From the NCBI GenBank assembly GCA_022821985.1, contig JAJECP010000037.1, forward strand, positions 1 to 64,000: 64,000 nucleotides of DNA, given 5' to 3'. Both the position numbers and the translations under genes were made by a program. Source of the DNA: Acidimicrobiia bacterium. GTDB taxonomy: Bacteria; Actinomycetota; Acidimicrobiia; Acidimicrobiales; Poriferisodalaceae. Positions 42,417-50,765 of the stretch are shown here, piece by piece. The notes beneath the pieces were generated by a model. The model did not search any database. It was not told the origin of the DNA and was given only the letters and a program-made list of their open reading frames with translations. Position 1 is the first letter of the stretch, and each line of letters opens with the position of its first letter.

Positions 42417-43739
42417 ATGGGGGACGACTTCGGCATCGAGTACCAGAGCGGTTTCGGCAATGAGCACGTCACCGAGGCAGAACCCGGCGTGCTGCCGATC
42501 GGCCAGAACAGCCCTCAGCGTGTCACCCACGACCTGTACACAGAGCAGCTGACCGGCAGCGCGTTCACCGCGCCAAGGGCGGACGCGCTGCGTACCTGGA
42601 TGTACCGGATCCGCCCGTCGGTACGCCACGTCACCGCGCTGCGCGACATTGAGGCGGGCAACCTGCGCACCTCGCCCTGCCGTGAGGGCACGCCACCGGT
42701 GGCGCAGCTGCGCTGGAGCCCGATCGGGGTTCCCGACGAGCCCCTGAGCTGGCTCGAGGGCCTGTGCACCCTTGCGGCCAACGGCGACGCCCACCTCGGC
42801 ACGGGTGCCGCAACGCACCTCTACGTCGCCAATCGCTCCATGGACGACGAGGTCTTCGCCAACGCCGACGGCGAGATGCTGATCCTGCCCCAGCAGGGCG
42901 CGCTGCGACTGGTGACCGAGCTCGGCACCCTCGCCGTTGGGCCTGCGGAACTGGCCACCGTGCCACGTGGCGTCAAGTTCCGCGTCGAGCTGATGGAGGA
43001 ATCCGCCCGGGGCTACGTGTGCGAGAACTACGGCGCCCCGTTCCGGCTGCCCGACCCAGGGCTGATCGGCGTGGATGCGCTCGCCATGCCCCGCGACTTC
43101 CTGTTCCCAATGGCTGGCTACGAGGCTGACGACCGACCCACCCGGCTGGTCTTCAAGCACGGCGGCCGCCTGCTCGAAACGCACCTGCCCCATTCGCCGC
43201 TCGACGTGGTGGCCTGGCACGGCAACTTCGCCCCCTACAAATACGACCTGCGCAACTACTGCCCCCTGGGGCCGCTGTTGTTCGACCATCCGGCGCCGTC
43301 CATCTGGACATTGCTGACGTCCCCGTCAGACACGACGGGCACTGCCAACGTCGACTTCGTGCTGTTCCGCGAGCGCTGGGCCGTGCAGGAGCACACGTTC
43401 CGGCCGCCCTGGTACCACTCCAACGTGATGAGCGAGCTGATGGGGCTCATCGAGGGCACCTACGACGCCAAGCCCGAGGGCGGATTCCTGCCCGGCGGCG
43501 TCAGCATCCACAACGCCTTCCTGCCCCACGGTCCCGACATCGAGGCCTACGACGCCGGCACCACGGCCGAGCTCGAACCCCGCCGGATGGCCGACATGCT
43601 CGCCTTCATGTTTGAGTCGCGCTATGCGTGGATCCCCACGGCGTGGGCTGCCCAGTTGCCTGAGCTGCAGAGCGACTACGCCGACGCATGGACGCCGCTG
43701 GATGACCGCAGCGCCCTCCGCCGCAACGGCGACGGCTGA
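42417..43739 (+). CDS. hmgA: Homogentisate 1,2-dioxygenase
   Basis: A 440-residue iron dioxygenase that opens the ring of homogentisate to maleylacetoacetate in tyrosine and phenylacetate breakdown. N-terminal YQSGFGNEHVTEAEPGVLPIGQNSP and the metal-binding C-terminal part FRPPWYHSNVMSELMGLIEG (His, Glu) with GGVSIHNAFLPHGPD (His) are diagnostic. Length matches the family. The next pathway genes (maleylacetoacetate isomerase, fumarylacetoacetase) are not adjacent; an SDR follows. The upstream MFS may bring in the aromatic substrate. Confidence 0.96.
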   Translation: MGDDFGIEYQSGFGNEHVTEAEPGVLPIGQNSPQRVTHDLYTEQLTGSAFTAPRADALRTWMYRIRPSVRHVTALRDIEAGNLRTSPCREGTPPVAQLRWSPIGVPDEPLSWLEGLCTLAANGDAHLGTGAATHLYVANRSMDDEVFANADGEMLILPQQGALRLVTELGTLAVGPAELATVPRGVKFRVELMEESARGYVCENYGAPFRLPDPGLIGVDALAMPRDFLFPMAGYEADDRPTRLVFKHGGRLLETHLPHSPLDVVAWHGNFAPYKYDLRNYCPLGPLLFDHPAPSIWTLLTSPSDTTGTANVDFVLFRERWAVQEHTFRPPWYHSNVMSELMGLIEGTYDAKPEGGFLPGGVSIHNAFLPHGPDIEAYDAGTTAELEPRRMADMLAFMFESRYAWIPTAWAAQLPELQSDYADAWTPLDDRSALRRNGDG

Positions 43740-43766
43740 GCGCTTGTTGCAGTGGAGCGTCGGCTG

Positions 43767-44579
43767 ATGGCTGCGACACGAGCGAGTGCGGATCTGGGCG
43801 GCCGGGTGGCGATCGTCACCGGTGCCGGGGCACGTGGCGACGGCATCGGCAACGGCCGCGCTGCGGCGATCCTGCTGGCCGAGGCCGGCGCGCATGTGGT
43901 GGCGGTGGACCGCAAGCCCGAGCTCGCCGAAGCGACGGTGGGGATGATCGCCGCCGAGGGGGGCAGCGCCGTCGCCGTCGGTGCCGATGTGACCGTCGAA
44001 GCCGACTGCAAGGCGATGACCCAAGCTGCGCTGGATAACTGGGGCCGGCTGGACATTTTGGTGAACAACGTCGGCATCGGCAGCAGAGGGACGGTGGTGA
44101 CCGAAGAGGTGGACCGCTGGGAGCGGGTGATGGATGTGAACCTGACGTCGATGGTGCTGGCGTCTCGGTATGCGATCCCGGCGATGATCGAGCACTCGGG
44201 CGGGGGAGCGGTGGTCAACATCTCGTCCATCTCGGCGCTGCGGCCCCGCGGCATGACCGCGTACTCGACCTCCAAAGGGGCGATCATGGCGCTCACGGCC
44301 GCCATGGCCGTCGATCACGGCACCGATGGTGTGCGGGTGAACTGCGTGGCCCCCGGACCCGTGCGCACACCGCTCGTCGGCGGCGACGAGATGCCCGACG
44401 AGCTCGCCGAAGCCCGTCGACGGGCCAGCGTGCTGAAGATCGAGGGAAATGGCTGGGATGTCGGCGCGGCGGTCAGGTTCCTGTGCACCGACGAGGCCCG
44501 CTACATCACCGGCCACACGCTGGTCGTCGACGGCGGTGTGACGCTGCGAGGACCGACTCGGGCCTCGCCGCGGGGCTGA
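43767..44579 (+). CDS. Short-chain dehydrogenase/reductase
   Basis: A 270-residue classical SDR. The cofactor motif is TGAGARGDGIGNGRAAA (a long Gly-rich loop), then DILVNNVGIGSRG, catalytic Ser in NISSISALRPRGMTAYSTSKGAIMA (Y and K present) and RVNCVAPGPVRTPLV. The end is ITGHTLVVDGGVTLRG. ATG 43767 has GGAG nine bases before; GTG 43752 is possible. It follows hmgA by 27 bp and may belong to its operon, but homogentisate catabolism has no required SDR step, so its substrate is unknown. Confidence 0.9.
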   Translation: MAATRASADLGGRVAIVTGAGARGDGIGNGRAAAILLAEAGAHVVAVDRKPELAEATVGMIAAEGGSAVAVGADVTVEADCKAMTQAALDNWGRLDILVNNVGIGSRGTVVTEEVDRWERVMDVNLTSMVLASRYAIPAMIEHSGGGAVVNISSISALRPRGMTAYSTSKGAIMALTAAMAVDHGTDGVRVNCVAPGPVRTPLVGGDEMPDELAEARRRASVLKIEGNGWDVGAAVRFLCTDEARYITGHTLVVDGGVTLRGPTRASPRG

Positions 44580-44649
44580 ACCGGACGCCGCCGTCACTAT
44601 TCGCGCTGGCTGAGCTGGCTAGCCGCCGCCGAGCCGCCGCGCCGATCGG

Positions 44650-46053
44650 CTATACCCGCTGCTGGCGGAAGCCGCTGGCGTAATGCGTTTCGGGCAGGCG
44701 TCTGCTGCCAAACAGCTTCTCGCGCAGCGTTCCCGGCTGGTACTCCCGCTGCACGAGACCTCGCTCGCGCAGCACCGGCACGACACCTGCGATGAAGTCG
44801 ACGAATGTACCGGGGGTGGTGGCATACACCAGGTTGAAGCCGTCCACGCCCTGGTCCAGCCGGCGCTGCATCCCGTCCGCGATCTGCTCGGGCGAACCCA
44901 CCAGGAATTGCCCGGCCATGTTCAGCTTGATGAGGTCGCCGAAGGTGCGGGTGCCCGGCCGCGCCGAATCCAGCAGCGACTTCACCGGGCCGCGCACGCC
45001 TTCGGTGTTCAGCGTCTCGAGCGGCTGGTCGGGGTCGATGTGGCTCAGATCGATGTTGAGGTTTCCGCTCAGGTGTGCCAGACCTGCCTCCAGCGAGAGC
45101 GTCTCGAGATAGTCGGCGTGCTTGGCCTTCGCCTCGGCCTCCGTGCCGCCCACGATGGGGGACAGGCCGGCGATGACTTTCACGTCATCGGGGTGGCGGC
45201 CGACCGCACTCACCCGGCGCCGGATGTCCTCGGCAATGCGTGTCAAGCCCCGCGAGGCCGCCACGACAAACACGCATTCGGCGTGTTTGGCCGCGAAATC
45301 GCGCCCACGATCCGACGAGCCCGCCTGGTAGATCACCGGCGTGCGCTGCGGAGACGGCTCCGCGAGGTGCGGTCCGGCCACCGAGTAGTACGGGCCCTCG
45401 TGGTCGATCGGCCGCACCCGGTCAGGGTCGGTGTAGACGCCGCGCTCGGTGTCGGCCACCACGGCATCGTCAGACCAGCTGCCCTCCCAGAGCTTGTAGC
45501 AGACGTCCAGGTAGTCCTCGGCTCGCTCGTAGCGCGTGTCGTGCTTGGGCAGTCGCGGGTAGCCGAGGCTCTGCGCGCCGTTCTGCAGGTACGAGGTGAC
45601 GACATTCCAGGCCACCCGCCCGCCCGTGAGGTGGTCGAGCGTGGAGATCTGGCGGGAGAAGGTGAACGGGTGCGCCTGCAGCACGTTGCTGGTGAAGGCG
45701 AACCCCAGGTGCTCGGTGACCGTGGCCATGGCCGGGATCAGCAGCATCGGGTCGTTCACGGGCACCTGAATCGCCTCGCGCAGCGAGGTGTCGGCGCTGC
45801 CCCGGTAGGTGTCGTACAGCCCGATCACGTCCGCCAGGAAGATGGCGTCGAAGCACCCGGCCTCGCAGATGCGGGCCAGCTCCAGCCATGGCTCGAGCGA
45901 CGTGTATTCCCGCTGGCGGGTGTCGTCGCGCACCCACAGCCCCTGCTGGATGTGGCCCACGCAGTTCATCGTGAACGCGTTCAGGATGATGCGCCGGCCG
46001 CCCGGCCCGCCGCCACTCGCCTGGGGGCGGTCACGCCCTGCTGCTGCCGCCAC
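44650..46053 (-). CDS. LLM-class flavin monooxygenase (NtaA/SnaA/DszA type)
   Basis: A 467-residue FMNH2-dependent monooxygenase. The segments LNAFTMNCVGHIQQGLWV, FLADVIGLYDTYRG, LLIPAMATVTEHLGFAFTSN, HPFTFSRQISTLDHLTGGRVAWNVVTSYLQNGAQSLG and TPVIYQAGSSDRGRDFAAKHAECVFV are the family pattern shared with nitrilotriacetate and dibenzothiophene-sulfone monooxygenases. It needs a flavin reductase, which is not adjacent. GTG 46053 is six bases after GAGACT, an element also found before the gene at 47787. The substrate is unknown. Confidence 0.92.
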   Translation of the reverse strand: MAAAAGRDRPQASGGGPGGRRIILNAFTMNCVGHIQQGLWVRDDTRQREYTSLEPWLELARICEAGCFDAIFLADVIGLYDTYRGSADTSLREAIQVPVNDPMLLIPAMATVTEHLGFAFTSNVLQAHPFTFSRQISTLDHLTGGRVAWNVVTSYLQNGAQSLGYPRLPKHDTRYERAEDYLDVCYKLWEGSWSDDAVVADTERGVYTDPDRVRPIDHEGPYYSVAGPHLAEPSPQRTPVIYQAGSSDRGRDFAAKHAECVFVVAASRGLTRIAEDIRRRVSAVGRHPDDVKVIAGLSPIVGGTEAEAKAKHADYLETLSLEAGLAHLSGNLNIDLSHIDPDQPLETLNTEGVRGPVKSLLDSARPGTRTFGDLIKLNMAGQFLVGSPEQIADGMQRRLDQGVDGFNLVYATTPGTFVDFIAGVVPVLRERGLVQREYQPGTLREKLFGSRRLPETHYASGFRQQRV

Positions 46054-46095
46054 GGCCTCAGTCTCGCGCCGCCGTCACTGCGCCGCCCGCTCGGC

Positions 46096-46851
46096 TCAGC
46101 GGGAGTTGGGACGCGAGGTCGAGACGTAGATCTCGACAATCTCGGCTGGCTCCCCGACGGCTCGGATGAGGCCGTCGTCCAACCAGGCGACTCGGTCGCA
46201 GAAGCGTTCGACCTCCGACATGTTGTGCGAGACGAGCACAACGGAGCCTGCCGCCCCGCAGACGTCATCCATGCGCTCGGCCGCGCGGCGACGGAATTCC
46301 TCGTCGCCCACCGTGAGCGCTTCGTCGATGAGCAGGATCTCGGGAATGCGGGCAGTCGCGATGGCGAAGTGAAGCCGGGCTCGCATGCCTGCGGAATAGG
46401 TGCGCATCGGCCGGTCGATTGCCTCGCGCACGCCGGCGAAGTCGATGATCTCGTCCATGCGAGCCTCGATCTCCGATCGAGAGAATCCCAGGGCCAGTCC
46501 GCCAATCAAGATGTTGCGCCGCCCGGACAGGGCAGGTCGCATCACCGACGACACGCCCAACAGCGAAGGCCTCGACCGGCCTCGAATGCTGCCCGACGCC
46601 AGGGGCAGAAGTCCGGTCATGGCCGACAGCAGTGTCGACTTGCCCGAGCCGTTGGCTCCGATCAGCCCGAGCGTCTCGTGCTCGTGAAGATTCAGCGTCA
46701 CCCCTCGAATCGCCTCGATGGACCGGTACCGGCGACGAATCCGACCTCGTGCGAAGCCCTGCTTGAGCCCCTTGGCCGGTTCCTCGTACACCCGATAGCT
46801 CACGTGAGCATCGCGAATCTCCACGGTCACCGATCCCGAGGCCGTCATCAT
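46096..46851 (-). CDS. ABC transporter ATPase, polysaccharide/teichoic-acid export type
   Basis: A 251-residue ABC ATPase of the Wzt/TagH/RfbB class. Walker A LIGANGSGKSTLLSAMTGLLP is near residues 60-80, the signature in TYSAGMRARLHFAIATA, and Walker B EILLIDEALTVGDEEFRRRAAERM, which is typical of the O-antigen/teichoic subgroup. There is no C-terminal carbohydrate-binding extension. Its ATG overlaps the upstream permease stop by 4 bp. Together they export a lipid-linked glycan, but no glycosyltransferases lie in the window. Confidence 0.93.
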   Translation of the reverse strand: MMTASGSVTVEIRDAHVSYRVYEEPAKGLKQGFARGRIRRRYRSIEAIRGVTLNLHEHETLGLIGANGSGKSTLLSAMTGLLPLASGSIRGRSRPSLLGVSSVMRPALSGRRNILIGGLALGFSRSEIEARMDEIIDFAGVREAIDRPMRTYSAGMRARLHFAIATARIPEILLIDEALTVGDEEFRRRAAERMDDVCGAAGSVVLVSHNMSEVERFCDRVAWLDDGLIRAVGEPAEIVEIYVSTSRPNSR

Positions 46852-47708
46852 GCGCCCAGTCGCTGTTCGGAGCGAAAGAAAACCCAGAAGCCCACCATGG
46901 GCATCACGAGGCTCCAGGCGACGGTGCCCACCAGCACCCAGCCGTCGACGGTGTGCCCCAGCAGGCTCCAGCGAGCGCAGGTGATCAGGTCGTAGATCGG
47001 GTTCAGCGCAAAGGCACGCCGCCAGCCGGGGCTGTGCACGAATGCCTCGACGCTGAAGATGACGCCCGAGGCGTAGAACAAGAGCCGGAACAGATGCGGG
47101 AGGATGTGCCGCAGGTCGGGCACAGCAGTGCCGATTCGTGCAGAGATCAGCGCCGATCCGAAATTGAAGACGAACTGCGCCGCGAGCACGATCGGCAGCA
47201 GCAGCCAGCGCATCGACGGCCTCTCGCCGGTGGCCAGCACCGCGAGCAACGCCAGGATGATCGCGGGAATGAACGCAGCCGTCTGACCGTTCACCGATGA
47301 TGCCGGCAGCAAGATGCGCGGGAACTGAATGGACCGGATGAGCCCGAGGTTCTGCGTGATGGAGACCGCCGCCTCCTGCACGACTCGCTGGGTGAGGTGG
47401 AACAGCACGATCCCGACGATCAGGAAACCCAGGAAGTTGTCGACACCGCGGCTGGTGTCAATGACCACGCCGAAGATCAGGAAGTACACGCCCACGAGCA
47501 GTGCCGGGTTCATGAGGTGCCAGAACTGCCCCAATGTGGTGTCCATGTTCTGGGCACGCAGGTCTTGTGCTGGCACCACGATGGCGAACTCCCGTCGGCG
47601 CCACGCCTCGCGCAGGTAGTTGAGCGGCGTGGGCCGCGTCGTCAGATCGATGAGGGGGCGCAAGGCGGCGCTGCGGGGGCTCGACGCGTTGCTGCTCTCG
47701 CCGTCCAC
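46848..47708 (-). CDS. ABC-2 transporter permease, polysaccharide export type
   Basis: A 286-residue membrane protein with six predicted spans, of the ABC-2/TagG family. The N-terminal amphipathic part (PTPLNYLREAWRRREFAIVV and DTTLGQFWHLMNPALLVGVYFLIFGVVIDT) and SIQFPRILLPASSVNGQTAAFIPAII are typical. GTG 47708 is chosen: TAGGAT lies seven bases upstream and overlaps the alternative ATG 47717. The gene product pairs with the ATPase just downstream. Divergent from the phytanoyl-CoA dioxygenase-like gene by 78 bp. Confidence 0.9.
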   Translation of the reverse strand: MDGESSNASSPRSAALRPLIDLTTRPTPLNYLREAWRRREFAIVVPAQDLRAQNMDTTLGQFWHLMNPALLVGVYFLIFGVVIDTSRGVDNFLGFLIVGIVLFHLTQRVVQEAAVSITQNLGLIRSIQFPRILLPASSVNGQTAAFIPAIILALLAVLATGERPSMRWLLLPIVLAAQFVFNFGSALISARIGTAVPDLRHILPHLFRLLFYASGVIFSVEAFVHSPGWRRAFALNPIYDLITCARWSLLGHTVDGWVLVGTVAWSLVMPMVGFWVFFRSEQRLGA

Positions 47709-47721
47709 GGGAGTCATCCTA
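47709..47721 (-). promoter_or_regulatory. Leaderless-type -10 of the ABC exporter operon
   Basis: TAGGAT, 7-nt spacer, then GTG 47708 (minus strand). Confidence 0.45.
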
Positions 47722-47786
47722 CGAATGCGATGCGAGATCTCTGGCGTAGCGGGGCGACAGCACCGACGTCCTGCGAGACTGGGGCC

Positions 47787-48686
47787 ATGAGCGGCACCGT
47801 GGACCTCACTGCGAACGAATCCGAACTCCAGCGCTATCTCGACGAAGTCGAGGAGAACGGCTACTGCATCGTCGAAGGCGCCATCGAACCCGAGTTGGTT
47901 GCCGAGATCCGCGAGACCGTCGCCCGGGTCGAGGACGAGCTGAACGTGCAGCCGAAGGGCAATCGCATCGAGGGGTTCGCCACCAAGCGCATGTACAACC
48001 TGCTCCACAAGGACCGGTCGTTCTGGAAGCTGCCGATCCACCGCAATGTGCTGCCGTTCCCGCAGCACCTGATGGAGCCCGGGGCGATCCTGTCGGGCAC
48101 AACGTGCATGCACATCGGTCCCGGCGAGGTGCACCAGGGCCTGCACTCCGACGACGGCCTCGTCGATCAGATCGACGTGCCGCGGCCCCGCCCGCCGTTC
48201 ATGGTCACGACCATCTGGGCGTTCACCGACTTCACTGATGAGAACGGCGCCACCCGTCTGGTGCCCGGCTCGCACCGCTACGACCACGAGCCCCAGCCGG
48301 GCGAGAAGCCGGAGTACATCGCAGCCGAGATGCCTGCTGGCTCAGTTCTGATCGTGAATGGCGGCACCTGGCACTGCGGCGGTGCCAACACGTCCGACGA
48401 CGACTGGCGCCTGGGTATCAGCGTGCAGTACTGCCGGGGCTGGATGCGCCAGCAGCAGAACCAGTACTACAGCCTCGCCCCCGAGGACGTCCGCGACATG
48501 CCCGACGAGCTGGCGGCGCTGTGCGGGTTCAGTCTCTACCGGGGGATCATGGGCCACATCGACGGTGCCAGCCCCGGCCGGTTCCTGGGCGCTGAGGGCC
48601 TGGCCGAGACCGCATACGCGGCTCGAATCAAGGCCATCGACGAGGGCGAAGAGATCGGCGGCATCGGCACCGCTGATACGGCCTAG
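47787..48686 (+). CDS. Phytanoyl-CoA dioxygenase family protein
   Basis: A 299-residue Fe(II)/2-oxoglutarate oxygenase of the PhyH family. The triad is seen as HSDDG (H and D near residue 120) and the distal His in NGGTWHCGGANTS; WAFTDFTDENGATRLVPGSHRYDHEPQPGE is the classic PhyH segment. These enzymes hydroxylate diverse small molecules. It opens a plus-strand run with an SDR (26 bp later), the GrdB-like selenoprotein and an MFS transporter, which together look like a small catabolic set. GAGACT sits six bases before ATG 47787. Confidence 0.92.
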   Translation: MSGTVDLTANESELQRYLDEVEENGYCIVEGAIEPELVAEIRETVARVEDELNVQPKGNRIEGFATKRMYNLLHKDRSFWKLPIHRNVLPFPQHLMEPGAILSGTTCMHIGPGEVHQGLHSDDGLVDQIDVPRPRPPFMVTTIWAFTDFTDENGATRLVPGSHRYDHEPQPGEKPEYIAAEMPAGSVLIVNGGTWHCGGANTSDDDWRLGISVQYCRGWMRQQQNQYYSLAPEDVRDMPDELAALCGFSLYRGIMGHIDGASPGRFLGAEGLAETAYAARIKAIDEGEEIGGIGTADTA

Positions 48687-48712
48687 GTCACGAAGGCAGA
48701 AGGGACGCCATC

Positions 48713-49489
48713 ATGGAACTGCGCGATCGGGTTGCGATCATCACAGGCGGCGGAGGCGGCATCGGCGGAGCTACCGCTCGGCACTGGATGGCCGAAGGTG
48801 CTCGCCACGTCGTCGTCGCCGACTACAACGCCGAAACCGCCCAGGCGGTTGCGGACGAGATCGGCTGCGAGGGCGTCGGGCTCGACGTCACCGACGAAGC
48901 GGCCGTTGCCGATCTCGTCGAACGCACGCTCGAGGCGCACGGCCCGATCGATGTCTTCTTCTCCAACGCCGGTGCCGGCGCCGACGGCGGCGTGGATGCC
49001 TCCAACGACGCATGGCAGTCTCAATGGGAGCTGCACGTGATGAGCCACGTGTACGCAGCCCGTGCCGTGCTGCCTTCCATGCTCGCCCGGGGCGAGGGCT
49101 ATCTCGTGCACACCGCCAGCGCCGCCGGACTGCTGGCGGCCATGGGCTCGGCGCCCTACTCGGTCACCAAGGCAGCCTGCATCAAGCTGGCCGAGATGGA
49201 GGCGATCCTGCACGGCGACGACGGCATCCGGGTCTCGGTGCTGTGCCCGCAGGGCGTGAACACCGCCATGGCCCCGCAGCGACTCGCCGATGGCGGCACC
49301 GACGGCATCGTCGAGCCCGAGTTCGTGGCGCAGGTCATCACCGAGGCGATGGCCGAGGAGCGGTTCCTGATCCTGTCCCACCCCGAGGCCCAGACCTACG
49401 TAGAACGCAAAGCCTCCGACCCCGATCGCTGGCTCAGAGGCATGCGCCGCCTCCGCCAACGCTCCCTCGACGTCGAGGAATCCGCTTAG
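48713..49489 (+). CDS. Short-chain dehydrogenase/reductase
   Basis: A 258-residue classical SDR: TGGGGGIGGATARHW, FFSNAGAGADGG, catalytic residues in TASAAGLLAAMGSAPYSVTKAACIKLAEM and VLCPQGVNTAMAP. The C-terminus (HPEAQTYVERKASDPDRWLRGMRRLRQ) is the extended form seen in many actinobacterial SDRs. AGAAGGGACG before ATG 48713 is a fair ribosome site. Likely co-transcribed with the PhyH-like gene; it may oxidise the hydroxylated product. Substrate unknown. Confidence 0.92.
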   Translation: MELRDRVAIITGGGGGIGGATARHWMAEGARHVVVADYNAETAQAVADEIGCEGVGLDVTDEAAVADLVERTLEAHGPIDVFFSNAGAGADGGVDASNDAWQSQWELHVMSHVYAARAVLPSMLARGEGYLVHTASAAGLLAAMGSAPYSVTKAACIKLAEMEAILHGDDGIRVSVLCPQGVNTAMAPQRLADGGTDGIVEPEFVAQVITEAMAEERFLILSHPEAQTYVERKASDPDRWLRGMRRLRQRSLDVEESA

Positions 49490-49523
49490 CTCCCAGTGCC
49501 GAGCAAGGCAGTGCGGCACGTCG

Positions 49524-49536
49524 TAGCGTTGCCGCC
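49524..49536 (+). promoter_or_regulatory. Leaderless-type -10 of the selenoprotein gene
   Basis: TAGCGT, 7-nt spacer, then ATG 49537. Confidence 0.5.
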
Positions 49537-50682
49537 ATGGCTGATTCCGATGTCAAGGCACTGACGGGGGGGCTCGAGCTCCCCGACTTCGAGACCACGG
49601 CGTTCACCACGCCCCCGCCCCTGGCGGAGGCCAAGGTCGCCATCGTGACCTCGGCGTCGCTGCACCATCCCGACCAGGACGATTTCGAGCCGATCGATAC
49701 CGGCTACCGGGTGCTCGACGGCAGCCGTCGCGATTACATGTGCGGTCACTGGAGCCCCAACTTCGACGCCACCGGGATTGCCCTCGACCTCAACACGGTG
49801 TTCCCGATCGACCGTCTCGATGAGCTCGCCGCCGACGGCACCATCGGCGAGGTCTCCGACATCCACCTGTCCTATGCCGGCAACCAGTTCGACCTGTCCG
49901 GCGTTCGGATGGACTCCGGGCCGGCGGGGGCCAAGTTCCTGCGTGACCACGAGGTGGACGTGGTGCTGTTCACCCCCGTCTGACCACTGTGCACGCGTAC
50001 CGTGAGTACGCTCGCCCACGTTTTCGAGGAAGCCGGTATCGCCACCGTGGCGCTGGGCTCCATCGGCGCCCACATCCAGGGAACCGCCCCGCCGCGAGGC
50101 CTCTGGTGCGACTTCCCGCTGGGGCGCCCGCTCGGCAAGCCCAACGATGCCGACTTCCAGCACCGGGTGCTGGCCCACGCCTTCGGGTTGCTCACCTCGC
50201 CCGAGCCGGTTGTGGAGAAGTTCGCGGAGTCGATCGACGACGACGGCACCGCCACCATGTCGTGCGAGCTGCCGCCGCGGCACGACCCCAGCCTGCATCC
50301 CGCAGTCGACGAGGCCAACGGGCTGCGGCAGGCCTACGACCGGGCCGTGGCCAAGCTGGGGAACCGCACCGGCGCGGGGCGAGTCGTGGCCGCCGACGAC
50401 ATCGGTGCGGCCGTGCAGTCGTTCGTGCGTGTCGCCGAGGGCACACCGTGGAAGGAAGCCGGCATACCGGGCATTCCGGCGCGGGTGGCACAAGACATCC
50501 GCGGCTACTACGAAACCGCCGCGCTGGCGTTGGCCGAGCACGCACCGGCCCCGTGGGCCGGCGCTCGCTGGTTCTTCACCTCCACTGAGGCGGGCCGCAC
50601 GATCATGGCCGCCCGCAAGGCCATGGCCGACGCCGGCGAGAAGCAGCCCATCTGGTTCTTCCTGGCACCAGGCGACATGTAG
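49537..50682 (+). CDS. GrdB/PrdB-like selenoprotein with in-frame UGA (Sec149)
   Basis: Read through the TGA at 49981-49983, this is one 381-residue protein of the glycine/sarcosine/betaine/D-proline reductase selenoprotein B family. Residues 1-148 (AEAKVAIVTSASLHHPDQDD, VFPIDRLDELAADGTIGEVSD, EVDVVLFTPV) run in the same frame into U-PLC-TRTVSTLAHVFEEAGIATVALGS and PPRGLWCDFPLGRPLGKPNDADFQ; both sides are needed for the family fold. UPLC is the UxxC redox motif of GrdB-type proteins. A stem-loop starts 11 nt after the UGA. An automatic annotation would give two pieces, 49537-49983 and 50002-50682. The reaction is unknown outside anaerobes; an oxidoreductase or C-X bond-cleaving role is inferred. 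Confidence 0.85.
49984..50011 (+). promoter_or_regulatory. Candidate bacterial SECIS hairpin
   Basis: Eleven nt after the UGA begins a perfect 6-bp stem gcgtac (49995-50000) with gtacgc (50006-50011) and the loop cgtga, 17 nt in all. The E. coli fdhF upper hairpin is also 17 nt and 11 nt from UGA. The loop has G at position two followed by U, as required for SelB binding in the consensus I recall. Confidence 0.75.
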
Positions 50683-50765
50683 CGGATGCCGCCTCGGGCG
50701 GCAAACCGCACAGATGAAGCTCATCTCGTGACTGTGCCCATGAGACGGCAGCCCGGCGGCGTTTC

